DNA of 64,000 bases from Candidatus Pelagibacter sp. RS39 (GTDB lineage: Bacteria > Pseudomonadota > Alphaproteobacteria > Pelagibacterales > Pelagibacteraceae). The stretch spans positions 434,001-498,000 of the forward strand of contig NZ_CP020777.1 of the NCBI RefSeq assembly GCF_002101315.1, given 5' to 3'. Position numbers and translations under genes: made by a program. Below, one piece after another: positions 36,133-45,236 of the stretch. Numbering within the stretch: the first letter of the stretch is position 1; every line of letters begins with the position of its first letter. The notes beneath the pieces were generated by a model. That model searched no databases, was not told where the DNA came from, and saw only the letters and a program-made list of their open reading frames with translations.

Positions 36133-36507
36133 TTATGAAAGATCTATCGCAAATTTTTTGAGAGTTTCAATTGGTAAAATCTTTAATGTATTTTCGTGAG
36201 TTCGTTTTAAAAAAATTGGACAACCTTTCCCAGCCTCTACCGCTCTTGCATACCAAGTTGCACAAACACACCAGCCATCTCCATCCTTTAAGCCTGGAAA
36301 ACCATATTCTGGGTGAGGTGTAATCAAATCGTTTCCTGCCTCTTTGCACCATTCTAGAAATTCTGTTGTAACTTTTGCACAAACAGTGTGTAACCCATGA
36401 TCATTTTCATCGGTATTACAACAACCATCTCTATACCAACCAGTTAAAGGATCTAGAGAACATTCCTCTAATTTTTCACCAAGAACGTTTTTTTGAATTT
36501 TATCCAT
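36133..36507 (-). CDS. DUF2237 family protein
   Basis: A cytosolic protein of about 124 residues starting at the ATG giving MDKIQKNVLG (36507), which fits the family start better than the upstream ATG at 36534. Family hallmarks: LDPLTGWYRDGCCNTDEND, HTVCAKVTTEFLEW and GDGWCVCATWYARAVEAG. It has many conserved cysteines and no assigned function. It overlaps the end of the 2OG-oxygenase-like gene by 8 bases. Confidence 0.85.
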   Translation of the reverse strand: MDKIQKNVLGEKLEECSLDPLTGWYRDGCCNTDENDHGLHTVCAKVTTEFLEWCKEAGNDLITPHPEYGFPGLKDGDGWCVCATWYARAVEAGKGCPIFLKRTHENTLKILPIETLKKFAIDLS

Positions 36508-37108
36508 TGAAAACATCAAATGTTTTTTTATCAATATCTAAATTAAATGAAAAAGATCTTCTTTCACCATCTCTTTTAAAAGGGTAAGCAGTATGCATTA
36601 AGTAATTTGGAAATATAATCATATCTCCAACTTTTGGATTATGGTTATACAAGCTATTACTTAAAAACGATTTAGACCCATGTATAAAATCTATTGTCCC
36701 ATTTGTTTTAAGTCTTTTTGTACCTTTGGTAATATTTTTAGGAATTTTTAAATAGCCAACACCTGAGATGTTCCCACTATGAAAATGAACAGGATTATAT
36801 TCATTTTTATATTGTCTCACTACCCAAAAGCTTTTTAAATTTATTTTTTTTAAATTTTTATTAGTGCTTTTTTTTATATATTTTTTTACATTTAATTTAA
36901 TGAATTTAATAAGATATTTGTTAACAAATGAATTTGGTAATCTTATTTCTTGTTTAACTTGACCAACAAGCTTTTTAGAGTAATCACTTTTCTTCAATCT
37001 TGATCTGTTATTCACAATTAGATCAACTTCTTTATTAATTCGATTTATAATTTTACTAGGAATTTTAGTTACAGCAATTTTGGGACCAAAAGGGTTTAAG
37101 ACTCTCAT
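36500..37108 (-). CDS. Putative 2-oxoglutarate/Fe(II)-dependent oxygenase
   Basis: About 202 residues from the ATG at 37108 (giving MRVLNPFGP); a frame extension to 37165 would run into hisI and is not needed. Iron ligands fit VHFHSGNISGVGYL and FPNYLMHTAYPF, and the 2OG-binding Arg fits RRSFSFNLDI. This is the pattern of small 2OG-Fe(II) oxygenases of unknown substrate also seen in marine phages and bacteria. It starts 7 bases after the hisI stop. Confidence 0.75.
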   Translation of the reverse strand: MRVLNPFGPKIAVTKIPSKIINRINKEVDLIVNNRSRLKKSDYSKKLVGQVKQEIRLPNSFVNKYLIKFIKLNVKKYIKKSTNKNLKKINLKSFWVVRQYKNEYNPVHFHSGNISGVGYLKIPKNITKGTKRLKTNGTIDFIHGSKSFLSNSLYNHNPKVGDMIIFPNYLMHTAYPFKRDGERRSFSFNLDIDKKTFDVFNG

Positions 37109-37115
37109 AATTATA

Positions 37116-37583
37116 TTAAATTTTAGTTGGATTTGGTTGACCTTTATAAACTTTTTCTGGGTCAAATTTTTTTTCTTTTTCAGTGAATTTCATCTCAACT
37201 TCTCTACCATTTTCAATAGGTCCAAGAGGTATAGATCTATAGAAACAAGATCTATAACCAACATGACAACTAGCTCCATTTCCAATATCAACAGTAAGCC
37301 AAATAGAATCTTGATCATCGTCGATTTTGATCTCAGTTACTTTTTGAACAAAACCACTTGTTTTACCTTTGTGCCAAATGGATTGTCTTGATCTGCTGTA
37401 GTAGTGAGCTTCTTTTGTCTCAATAGTTTTTTTTAATGCCTCAACATTCATATATCCATGCATCAAAATTTCTTTTGTTTGAGAGCACATCGTAATGACA
37501 GGTATTAAACCATCATTATCAAATTTAGGTGAAAGAAGATTTCCTTCTTCAATTTCAACCACATTTTCTCTTTTTTTGAACAT
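37116..37583 (-). CDS. hisI: Phosphoribosyl-AMP cyclohydrolase
   Basis: A 155-residue enzyme of histidine biosynthesis, opening the adenine ring of phosphoribosyl-AMP. Typical segments: LIPVITMCSQTKEILMHGYMN, YYSRSRQSIWHKG and the zinc/magnesium-binding ASCHVGYRSCFYR. It is a stand-alone HisI without the HisE domain. It is divergent from folE and leads a four-gene run with the 2OG oxygenase, DUF2237 and a membrane protein. Confidence 0.93.
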   Translation of the reverse strand: MFKKRENVVEIEEGNLLSPKFDNDGLIPVITMCSQTKEILMHGYMNVEALKKTIETKEAHYYSRSRQSIWHKGKTSGFVQKVTEIKIDDDQDSIWLTVDIGNGASCHVGYRSCFYRSIPLGPIENGREVEMKFTEKEKKFDPEKVYKGQPNPTKI

Positions 37584-37659
37584 ATTCGGTAATTATGTAG
37601 CACATATATAGATATATTAAATATTTTAAAAATACGCATTTATATGTATAAAGCCTTCC

Positions 37660-38274
37660 ATGAAGTTAGTTAAAGACATAGATAATAATCAAAATTCTAA
37701 AAAAATTTCTGATAAAGAAGCAGAAGAAGCTTTTAAAACTATTTTATCTTGGATGGGTGAAGACCCTAATCGTGAAGGATTGTTAGAAACTCCAAAAAGA
37801 GTTGTTAAAGCCTTTAAGGAGTATTTTAAAGGTTATAAGGAAGATCCTGTTCAAGTTTTAGATAAAACTTTTGGAGATGTGGATGGTTATGATGACATGG
37901 TTATTCAAAAAAATATTTCTATTCAAAGTCATTGTGAACATCATATGGCACCAATAATTGGTAAGGCTCATGTAGCTTACATACCTAATGAAAGAGTTGT
38001 AGGATTAAGTAAATTAGCAAGAGTGGTCGAGGTTTTTTCTAAAAGACTACAAACTCAGGAAAGATTAACTATGCAGATTGCGAATACACTGATGCAATCT
38101 CTGGATGCCAAAGGGGTTGCAGTTACTATAGACTCAACTCATCAATGTATGACCATGAGAGGAATTAAAAAAGAGCAGGCTACAACTGTTACAAATTATT
38201 ATTTAGGTCAATTCAAAGAAGATTTAAGTTATCAAAATAGATATTTAAGGTTAATAAGTAATTCAAAAGATTAA
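37660..38274 (+). CDS. folE: GTP cyclohydrolase I
   Basis: A 204-residue homodecameric enzyme making dihydroneopterin triphosphate, the first step of folate synthesis. The zinc site and active-site motifs are present: SHCEHHMAPIIGKAHVAYIP, RLTMQIANTLMQ and HQCMTMRG. It fits an organism using much tetrahydrofolate for demethylation. It is followed after 2 bases by acuI. Confidence 0.96.
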   Translation: MKLVKDIDNNQNSKKISDKEAEEAFKTILSWMGEDPNREGLLETPKRVVKAFKEYFKGYKEDPVQVLDKTFGDVDGYDDMVIQKNISIQSHCEHHMAPIIGKAHVAYIPNERVVGLSKLARVVEVFSKRLQTQERLTMQIANTLMQSLDAKGVAVTIDSTHQCMTMRGIKKEQATTVTNYYLGQFKEDLSYQNRYLRLISNSKD

Positions 38275-38276
38275 AA

Positions 38277-39278
38277 GTGTCAGACCAATTTAAAGCACTA
38301 GTTTTAAATCAAGATGGTGACAACTTTACAAGACAAGTAAAATCATTAGATAAAAGTTTTTTAAAACATGGCGATGTAACCATCAAAGTTGATTATTCAG
38401 ATCTTAATTTTAAAGATGGAATGATTTTAAAAAATGGTGGTAGGTTAGTGAAAGAATTTCCTCATATACCTGGAATAGATTTTTCAGGAACTGTTTTAGA
38501 AAGTGACAATTCAAAATTTAAAGCAGGTGATGAAGTAATTTTAACTGGTTTTAGAGTAGGGGAAATTTTTTATGGTGGATATTCTCAAATAGCAAAAGTT
38601 AATGGTGATTTCTTAGTAAAGAAACCAAGTGATTTAACAACTAAACAAGCAATGATCTTAGGGACAGCGGGCTTTACATCTTTGATGGCAGCATTTGCAA
38701 TAAAAGCTCGAGAGGAAATATTACTTGGTGCAAAAGTAAATGATGTTTTGGTTACAGGTGCAACTGGTGGAGTGGGAAGTATTGCAGTTATGATTCTAAA
38801 TAAAATGGGATACAATGTTACTGCAGTAACAGGAAAAGATTCTAGAGCAGATTATTTAAAATCATTAGGTGCAAAAAGTGTTATAAATCGTAGTGAATTT
38901 GATAAAGATCCAAAACTTATAGATAAAGGTTTATGGGACGGGGTAGTCGATACAGTTGGTGGTAAAATTTTAGCTAATGCAATTGTACAAACTAATTCAA
39001 ATGGGATTATTGCTGTATGTGGTAATGCTAACACTAATGAACTTAACACAAATGTCATTCCTTTTATGTTACGTGGAATAAAACTTTGGGGCATGGACTC
39101 AGCTAATTGTAGTATTAAAAGAAGAGAATTTATTTGGGGAGAAGCTGCTAAATTAATTGATTTTGACTTAATAGAAAAGTCTATTCAAATAGTGAGTTTG
39201 GAGGAGTTAATTGAAACTTATCCTAAAATATTAAAGGGTGAAATTTCTGGAAGAGTTTTGGTTGATTTAAATAAATAA
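38277..39278 (+). CDS. acuI: Acrylyl-CoA reductase-like MDR-family oxidoreductase
   Basis: A 333-residue zinc-free medium-chain reductase of the YhdH/AcuI group, reducing acryloyl-CoA to propionyl-CoA with NADPH. It starts at GTG. The features LNFKDGMILKNGG, FPHIPGIDFSGTV, GGYSQ and the nucleotide motif TGATGGVGSIAVMIL are characteristic. In DMSP-using marine bacteria this enzyme detoxifies acrylate, but no DMSP lyase is in the window. A LysR regulator follows with a one-base overlap. Confidence 0.9.
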   Translation: MSDQFKALVLNQDGDNFTRQVKSLDKSFLKHGDVTIKVDYSDLNFKDGMILKNGGRLVKEFPHIPGIDFSGTVLESDNSKFKAGDEVILTGFRVGEIFYGGYSQIAKVNGDFLVKKPSDLTTKQAMILGTAGFTSLMAAFAIKAREEILLGAKVNDVLVTGATGGVGSIAVMILNKMGYNVTAVTGKDSRADYLKSLGAKSVINRSEFDKDPKLIDKGLWDGVVDTVGGKILANAIVQTNSNGIIAVCGNANTNELNTNVIPFMLRGIKLWGMDSANCSIKRREFIWGEAAKLIDFDLIEKSIQIVSLEELIETYPKILKGEISGRVLVDLNK

Positions 39279-40171
39279 TGGATTGGGATAAACTTAAGAT
39301 TTTTCATGCAGTTGCTGAGGCAGGGAGTTTTACTAACGCAACTATAAATCTAAATCTAAGCCAATCAGCAATAAGTAGACAAATTCAATCATTAGAACAA
39401 GATTTAAAAGTTCAATTATTTGAGAGACATGCAAGAGGTCTTACACTTACAGAAAATGGAGAGTATGTATTTAAGACTGCTCACGAAGTTATAAGCAAAC
39501 TCAAAGAGGTAGAAACTTCACTAGGAGATCAAAAAAATAAACCGACAGGAAAATTGACAATTACAACTGTTAGAAGTTTTGGTACCCACTGGTTAACCCC
39601 AAGAATTGAGGAATTTATGAGATTAAATCCCGAAGTCGAAATAGAATTGATTTTTGAAGATAAAGAGTTGGACCTGAGTACAAGACAAGCTGATATTGGT
39701 ATTTTCATGAGAAGACCCAAACAATTAAATTATATTCAAAAAAAGCTTATAGATTTAAAATACTATATTTATGGGTCTAATAAATATTTAGAAAAATATG
39801 GTATGCCAAAAACCGTGAGTGACTTAAATAAACACAAATTTATTTCATTTGGTAAAGGAGCACCTTCACCAGTTTATAATCCAGAATGGGCATTAAAATT
39901 AGGTATGCACGATGGAAAAAAAAGAAAACCTATAATGAAGGTAAACAGTGTTATGGGACTTCTACTAGCAGTCGAGTCTGGAGTAGGTTTAGCAGCATTG
40001 CCTGAGTATTTAGTTAGCAATTCGACCAATGTTATTAAAGTCTTACCAAAATCAGAGGGTCCAATTACAGAAGCTCACTTTGTTTATCCACAATCTCTTA
40101 AAAACACAGCTAGAGTTCAGGCTTTTAGGAACTTTTTATTTAGCAAAATAGGCGACTGGAAGTCTCAGTAA
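39278..40171 (+). CDS. LysR-family transcriptional regulator
   Basis: A 297-residue regulator with an N-terminal winged helix (FHAVAEAGSFTNATINLNLSQ) and a LysR substrate-binding domain. It starts on the last base of acuI, which is unusual because LysR genes are more often divergent from their targets. The effector is unknown. It may regulate acuI or the iron genes, but the strong palindromes downstream (40192-40230) look Fur-like rather than LysR-like. Confidence 0.92.
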   Translation: MDWDKLKIFHAVAEAGSFTNATINLNLSQSAISRQIQSLEQDLKVQLFERHARGLTLTENGEYVFKTAHEVISKLKEVETSLGDQKNKPTGKLTITTVRSFGTHWLTPRIEEFMRLNPEVEIELIFEDKELDLSTRQADIGIFMRRPKQLNYIQKKLIDLKYYIYGSNKYLEKYGMPKTVSDLNKHKFISFGKGAPSPVYNPEWALKLGMHDGKKRKPIMKVNSVMGLLLAVESGVGLAALPEYLVSNSTNVIKVLPKSEGPITEAHFVYPQSLKNTARVQAFRNFLFSKIGDWKSQ

Positions 40172-40191
40172 GCCTGCGACATCTTTGCGAT

Positions 40192-40230
40192 TGATAATCA
40201 TTCTCAATGAGAATAGTTCTCATTCTCAAT
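40192..40230 (+). promoter_or_regulatory. Array of overlapping Fur-like palindromes upstream of the iron transporter
   Basis: Overlapping 7-1-7 type palindromes occur in 39 bases: TGATAATCATTCTCA (40192-40206, one base from the Fur consensus form), ATTCTCAATGAGAAT (40200-40214, perfect) and GAGAATAGTTCTC (40209-40221, perfect arms around TAG), followed by another half-site CATTCTCA. It lies 28 bases before the ATG of the ferric-iron binding protein. This position suits iron-responsive repression. Confidence 0.75.
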
Positions 40231-40257
40231 TTAATCATGCGGAAGAATGGAGAAATA

Positions 40258-41286
40258 ATGAGAAAAATATCAATTTTTGCATTGATAGCATCTTTATTTA
40301 TCTCATCAGTTGCGATTGCAAATGAGGTAAATGTCTTTAACGCAAGACATTATAAGGCTGACGCTGAACTTTATAACAAGTTTACAAATAAAACAGGAAT
40401 TAAGGTTAACTTGATAAATGGTAAGGCAGGCGCACTTGAAAAAAGAATGATAGAAGAGGGTGTCGACTCTTCCGCAGACCTTTACATTACTGCTGACGCA
40501 GGAAGATGTGGAGTATTTAAATCAAAGGGAATGACTCAATCTGGTTTAACATCTGCAGCTATTAAAGCAGCAGTGCCAGCAAATTTTAGAACAAGCCATT
40601 GGACCGGAATCGCAAAAAGAGCAAGAATAGTTTTTTATTCACCTGAAAGAGTTTCTGGAGCTGAGCTATCTGGTTTAACTTACGAAAGTCTAGCTGATCC
40701 AAAATGGAAAGGTAGACTAGTTATAAGAGCATCCAACAATATCTATAATAAATCACTTGTAGCTTCATTAGTTAAAAATAATGGAAAAAAAGCTACAGCT
40801 GAATGGGCGAAAGGAATTGTGTCTAATATGGCTAGGACGCCTAAAGGAAATGATAGAGCACAAATAATGGCAGTTGCAGCTGGCGAAGCTGACATTGCCG
40901 TAGCCAACACTTACTATCTTGCATTAATGTTGTCTGGTAAAAAGGGTCCCGAACAACAAGAAGCTGCAAAAAAAGTTAAAGTTTTTTTTCCTAATCAAGG
41001 TGATAGAGGAACTCATATGAATATTAGTTGTGCTGCATTAGTAAAAAATGCTCCAAATAAAACTAATGCTATTAAACTTGTAGAGTTTTTATTAACACCA
41101 GAGTCGCAAGAACATTTTGTAAATAATACCTTTGAGTTTCCAATGATTGATAATGTCTCAGCAAATTCATTAGTGGTAAACAATATTGGTTTAGATTTTA
41201 AACAAGATCTTAAAACAAAAGTTTCTAGTTATGGAGCCAAACAAGCAGATGCGTTAGAAGTAATGACAGCTGCCGGCTGGAAGTAA
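40258..41286 (+). CDS. Ferric-iron ABC transporter substrate-binding protein (FbpA/FutA type)
   Basis: A periplasmic iron-binding protein of 342 residues from the ATG at 40258; a longer frame from 40207 runs through the operator palindromes and is rejected. The signal peptide ends near SVAIA-N. It starts NEVNVFNARHYKADAELY as in FbpA/FutA, with the Tyr-rich iron-site segments DLYITADAGRCG and VANTYYLA. It supplies iron to the permease and ATPase genes downstream. A Shine-Dalgarno (AATGGAG) precedes the chosen start. Confidence 0.92.
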   Translation: MRKISIFALIASLFISSVAIANEVNVFNARHYKADAELYNKFTNKTGIKVNLINGKAGALEKRMIEEGVDSSADLYITADAGRCGVFKSKGMTQSGLTSAAIKAAVPANFRTSHWTGIAKRARIVFYSPERVSGAELSGLTYESLADPKWKGRLVIRASNNIYNKSLVASLVKNNGKKATAEWAKGIVSNMARTPKGNDRAQIMAVAAGEADIAVANTYYLALMLSGKKGPEQQEAAKKVKVFFPNQGDRGTHMNISCAALVKNAPNKTNAIKLVEFLLTPESQEHFVNNTFEFPMIDNVSANSLVVNNIGLDFKQDLKTKVSSYGAKQADALEVMTAAGWK

Positions 41287-41287
41287 A

Positions 41288-41461
41288 ATGGTGAAAAATA
41301 AAAAGAAATTTATTTCGAATATTGATTTTAATAAATCCTCTAAGGGATGCACTCCATGTTATTTGGAATGTAAAAAAATCGATAAAAAAATAAATGATAG
41401 AAAAATTTCAGAAATTAAAACTAGGGAGGTTCCGCATATCCTAAAAGTATTTAATTTTTGA
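41288..41461 (+). CDS. Possible 57-residue Cys-containing basic protein
   Basis: An open frame beginning 1 base after the iron-binding-protein stop. It is very basic and has a compact three-Cys motif, GCTPCYLEC, that could bind a metal. It has no signal peptide. It lies before a strong hairpin (41472-41502). It may be a real small protein of the iron operon or a chance frame; its position directly after the stop and the Cys cluster are the support. Confidence 0.45.
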   Translation: MVKNKKKFISNIDFNKSSKGCTPCYLECKKIDKKINDRKISEIKTREVPHILKVFNF

Positions 41462-41471
41462 TTTTTTCTGG

Positions 41472-41502
41472 GTGTCCACACTTTTTTTTAAAGTGTGGAC
41501 AC
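41472..41502 (+). repeat. Perfect 13-pair hairpin between iron-binding-protein and permease genes
   Basis: Arms GTGTCCACACTTT (41472-41484) and AAAGTGTGGACAC (41490-41502) match perfectly around a TTTTT loop. No T run follows on either side in the plus direction, so it is not a classic terminator. Within an importer operon such a hairpin typically protects the upstream binding-protein mRNA and lowers permease expression; that role is inferred. Confidence 0.75.
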
Positions 41503-41538
41503 AAATACTTTCCATATTTATAAAGCGGAATATAAATT

Positions 41539-43158
41539 ATGAGAATAAATTTTTGGTATATATCTTCACTTTTTATTTCTATTTTTGTTATTATTCCAAT
41601 TCTAACAGTATTTTTAAGTTTTTTTGAAACTACATCAAATTACTATCAAATTTTAAAAGATACTTTTTTATTAGAGTATATTTCTAATTCCATAATTTTA
41701 CTGCTGAGTGTTTTGATATTAACTTTTTTGGTTGGAACTGGTACTGCATACTTAGTATCTTTTTATAGATTTCCGTTAAGTAATTTTTTTAAATGGGCAT
41801 TGATACTATCATTTGCAGTTCCTCCATATATTTATGCTTATTCATTAACAGCATTTTTTGAAAATTATGGTACAGCGTATTCTATTTTAAAAAGCTTATT
41901 TGGAGATAAAAATTATAATTTATATATTCCAAAATTTGATGGAATGCTTGGAGTTATACTATCTCTTTCATTTTCATTATTCGCGTACGTATATATTTTA
42001 GCTAGAGCCTCGTTTTTATATCAATCACAAAACTTCATTGATTTAGGAAAAAACCTAGGTTTTACAAATTTTAAAACATTATATTCAATTATTCTTCCTG
42101 CAGCACGACCAGCAATAGTTGCTGGCTTATCTTTAGTTGCAATGGAAACATTAGCAGAATTTGGAGCAGTAGATTTTTTTTCAATAAATACACTAACTAC
42201 AGGAATATATAATTCATGGATAACGTTTGATGACCTCGCTTTTGCAAATCAGTTATCATTTTTCTTATTATTGTTCATATTTGCCTTGTTTATATTAGAA
42301 AATTTATCAAGAAATAAGGCGAAATATCACTTTAATGCAAAAGGAGGTTTTAAACAAAAACAGAAGTTACAACTTAAGGGAACCAAATCAATAGCTGCTT
42401 TCCTTTTTTGTTTTCTTGTTTTCTTTTTAAGTTTTTTATTTCCTTTAAGTCAAATGTTGTATTGGACAATTAAATTTCCAGAAAATTTATTTGATCTACA
42501 AATTATCAATCTTTTAAGTAATACACTTTATTTAGTTATTTTATCAAGTTTTGTATTGATAATGTTTTCTTTAATCTCAAACTATGGAAATAGAGTTACA
42601 AAAAATAAAACTTTAAATATTTTATCAACTTTATCAATTTCAGGATATGCAATACCTGGTGTAATTTTAGCAGTCGCATTTATAACTTTCATAGCTTGGT
42701 TCGATGAGAGTGTTGTTAAAAATCTAGGATTATTTTCTATCAAGAAAATATTTATTGGCTCTATTTTAGGATTAGTTCTCGTGTATTTTGTGAGATTTTA
42801 TTCTTTGGCCTTTAATGGAATTAAATCTGGATATGAAAAAATTAATATCTCAGTTGATGAAAGTTCTTATTTACTAGGTTATTCGAAACGAAAAACATTT
42901 ATGAATATTCATATACCCTTCTTGAGAAACTCTTTATTATTTGTTTGTATATTGATTTCTTTAGAGATTATAAGGGAATTACCTATTACTTTAATCTTGA
43001 GACCTTTTAATTTTGAGACTTTTGCAACTACAGCATATATATCCGCATCCGAGGATTTATTAGAGGCTGCTGCCGTCCCATCATTATTTCTAATTTTAAT
43101 TGCAACTTCTTTTATTATAGTTACATCTAAATATATATTAAGAGATAATAATGAGTAA
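41539..43158 (+). CDS. Ferric-iron ABC transporter permease (FbpB type, two domains)
   Basis: A 539-residue inner-membrane permease with about twelve helices and two EAA-loop motifs (FIDLGKNLGFTNFKTLYSIILP and VDESSYLLGYSKRKTFMNIHIP in their positions). This is the standard FbpB/SfuB layout. It overlaps the ATPase gene by 8 bases. Confidence 0.92.
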   Translation: MRINFWYISSLFISIFVIIPILTVFLSFFETTSNYYQILKDTFLLEYISNSIILLLSVLILTFLVGTGTAYLVSFYRFPLSNFFKWALILSFAVPPYIYAYSLTAFFENYGTAYSILKSLFGDKNYNLYIPKFDGMLGVILSLSFSLFAYVYILARASFLYQSQNFIDLGKNLGFTNFKTLYSIILPAARPAIVAGLSLVAMETLAEFGAVDFFSINTLTTGIYNSWITFDDLAFANQLSFFLLLFIFALFILENLSRNKAKYHFNAKGGFKQKQKLQLKGTKSIAAFLFCFLVFFLSFLFPLSQMLYWTIKFPENLFDLQIINLLSNTLYLVILSSFVLIMFSLISNYGNRVTKNKTLNILSTLSISGYAIPGVILAVAFITFIAWFDESVVKNLGLFSIKKIFIGSILGLVLVYFVRFYSLAFNGIKSGYEKINISVDESSYLLGYSKRKTFMNIHIPFLRNSLLFVCILISLEIIRELPITLILRPFNFETFATTAYISASEDLLEAAAVPSLFLILIATSFIIVTSKYILRDNNE

Positions 43159-44212
43159 AAATTTTTTTGAAATAAAGAATGTTGATTTTAATATTGATGG
43201 AAAAACTAAAGTTAAAAATGTTTCTTTTTCGATTGAAAAAGAGGGCGACGTAATTTGTCTTTTGGGACCATCTGGTATTGGAAAAACTACAATACTTAGA
43301 ACAATCGCCGGCTTAGAGAGAATTAGAAAAGGTTCAATAGAATTAAATGGAAAGATTCTTTCTTCAGATAAAATTAATATTGAACCTGAAAATAGAAATG
43401 TTTCACTCGCTTTTCAAGATAATAGCTTGTTTCCACATTATGATGTTCAAAAAAATATTTTATTAGGTTCAGAGAAGAATAAAGAAAAAATTGAAAAAAA
43501 AATTGATGTAAAAGAAATTATAGATTTATTAGATATATCTCATATTCTCAACAAATACCCACATGAGATAAGTGCTGGCGAGGCACAACGAGCTTCATTA
43601 GCAAGATCTTTAATGACTCAACCAGATTTATTATTGTTAGATGAGCCTTTATCAAATGTAGATCAAAGTTTTAAAGAAGAAATTCAAGTGAGACTAAAAA
43701 AAATTCTTAATAAATTAAAAATTTCAACAATAATTGTAACCCATGACTCTTATGAAGCATTTTATTTAGGATCAAAATGTGGAATTATTTTAAATCAGGA
43801 GCTCAAACAATTTGATGATCCATATAACGTTTATCATTTACCAAACTCAATAGAGGTAGTTAATTTTTTAAATAGAGGCATCCTAATTCCTGCAGAGGTT
43901 ACAAGTCCTAAGAGTTTAGAAAATAAAGATCTTGGAACTATTACTGGTAATTTCAATAAACCTTTTCCAATAGGATCAAAAGTAAAACTTTTGGTTCAAC
44001 CAGAAGACTTACATCATGATGACCAAAGCAATTTAAAGTTTGAAGTTATAGACAGGAAATTTAGAGGCACAAATTTTATTTATACCCTTAAAACTCCAAG
44101 TAATTTATTAATTCCAGTTTTTGTTCACTCTCACCATATTCATCAACACGAGGAGAATGAAAAATTTGGTATTAAAAGACCAATTCATATTGATCATATT
44201 GTTTGCTTCTAA
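43151..44212 (+). CDS. Ferric-iron ABC transporter ATP-binding protein (FbpC type)
   Basis: A 353-residue ATPase. Walker A LLGPSGIGKTT, signature ISAGEAQRASLARSL (S-A-G-E variant), Walker B LLLLDEP and switch THDSYEA are present, and the C-terminal TOBE-like domain is where FbpC proteins vary. It completes the SBP-permease-ATPase set for iron uptake. Confidence 0.92.
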   Translation: MSKNFFEIKNVDFNIDGKTKVKNVSFSIEKEGDVICLLGPSGIGKTTILRTIAGLERIRKGSIELNGKILSSDKINIEPENRNVSLAFQDNSLFPHYDVQKNILLGSEKNKEKIEKKIDVKEIIDLLDISHILNKYPHEISAGEAQRASLARSLMTQPDLLLLDEPLSNVDQSFKEEIQVRLKKILNKLKISTIIVTHDSYEAFYLGSKCGIILNQELKQFDDPYNVYHLPNSIEVVNFLNRGILIPAEVTSPKSLENKDLGTITGNFNKPFPIGSKVKLLVQPEDLHHDDQSNLKFEVIDRKFRGTNFIYTLKTPSNLLIPVFVHSHHIHQHEENEKFGIKRPIHIDHIVCF

Positions 44213-44227
44213 TAAAAACTCTCTAAA

Positions 44228-44923
44228 ATGAATAATAAATTTAGAGTTTTTTTAAAGGGTATCTTTGATGTTAGCCCACTAATGATTCCAGTTGTTCCAT
44301 TTGGTTTAATTTTTGGGGTCCTTTCAATTGATATTGGATTTAGTCCTATAGAAACAATGGGGATGTCCTTAATAGTCTTTGGTGGTGCTTCACAAATTAT
44401 TTTACTTCAATTATTTTCTGGAGGCGCTTCATCTTTAGTTATAATAAGTTCAGTTGGAGCAGTGAACTCAAGACATCTTTTATATGGAGCCGTTGTTTCT
44501 GAGCATTTATCAGATTTAAAACTTATTTGGAAAATTGTAATCTCATATTTTTTAGTTGACCAAGCTTTTGCAAGATCAAACGAGTATTTTAAAAAAAATA
44601 AAGATACAAATAAATATTTTCATTTATTTGGTGGTGGTATTACTTGTTGGGTTATTTGGCAGACAACCACCTTTTTAGGGATTGTTTTGGGAGCTTTTAT
44701 TCCTGAAAAACTAGGTTTAAGTTTTGCAGTGCCACTAACTTTTTTAGCATTATTAGTAAATGATTTTAGAAAATTGATAAATGTGATCGTGATAATTATT
44801 TCAGGATTAGTCGCAACATTTGGATTTAATTATGTTCCTTATAAAGCATATGTAATTGTTGCTGGAGTTATTGCTTTATTTACGGCAGCAATTTTAACTA
44901 AGTTGGTTAAAACAAATGAGTAA
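44228..44923 (+). CDS. azlC: AzlC-family permease (branched-chain amino-acid export type)
   Basis: A 231-residue membrane protein with about six helices and the AzlC features PFGLIFGVLSIDIGFSP, GASQIILLQL and SVGAVNSRHLLYGA. It forms an exporter with the small AzlD protein encoded next (8-base overlap). The substrate is inferred from family members; other amino acids are possible. Confidence 0.9.
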   Translation: MNNKFRVFLKGIFDVSPLMIPVVPFGLIFGVLSIDIGFSPIETMGMSLIVFGGASQIILLQLFSGGASSLVIISSVGAVNSRHLLYGAVVSEHLSDLKLIWKIVISYFLVDQAFARSNEYFKKNKDTNKYFHLFGGGITCWVIWQTTTFLGIVLGAFIPEKLGLSFAVPLTFLALLVNDFRKLINVIVIIISGLVATFGFNYVPYKAYVIVAGVIALFTAAILTKLVKTNE

Positions 44924-45230
44924 TTGGTTGTTAATCATATGCTGTGGTTTGATAACTTTTTTGACAAGGTTTTCAATGATAGCATTATTAAAGAGAGAAA
45001 TGTTCAATGATAGAATAAGGGAAATTCTCTCTTTTGTACCTTCAGCAATTTTTCCTGCAATTATATTTCCTGCTATTTTTTTAGACAACTCTGGAGATTT
45101 TCAATTAGAAAATAATCCAAAAATTATGGCATCAATAATTGCAATGTTAATTGGAATAGTAAGCAAAAATATTATTGCGACAATTATCTCAGGATTAGCT
45201 TCTTATTGGTTTTTAATTTTCGTGGTATAA
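44916..45230 (+). CDS. azlD: AzlD-family small membrane protein
   Basis: A 104-residue protein with three to four helices, starting WLLIICCGLITFLTRFSMIAL and containing LSFVPSAIFPAIIFPA, typical of AzlD. It overlaps azlC by 8 bases and acts as its partner. Confidence 0.9.
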   Translation: MSNWLLIICCGLITFLTRFSMIALLKREMFNDRIREILSFVPSAIFPAIIFPAIFLDNSGDFQLENNPKIMASIIAMLIGIVSKNIIATIISGLASYWFLIFVV

Positions 45231-45236
45231 GAAATT

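Noticed and set aside
37109-37165. N-terminal extension of the 2OG-oxygenase-like gene
   Set aside because: It would overlap hisI by about 50 bases and the added residues do not resemble the family; ATG 37108 is 7 bases after the hisI stop.
40207-40257. Upstream ATG of the iron-binding protein
   Set aside because: It would translate the Fur-like palindromes and put extra residues before a complete signal peptide.
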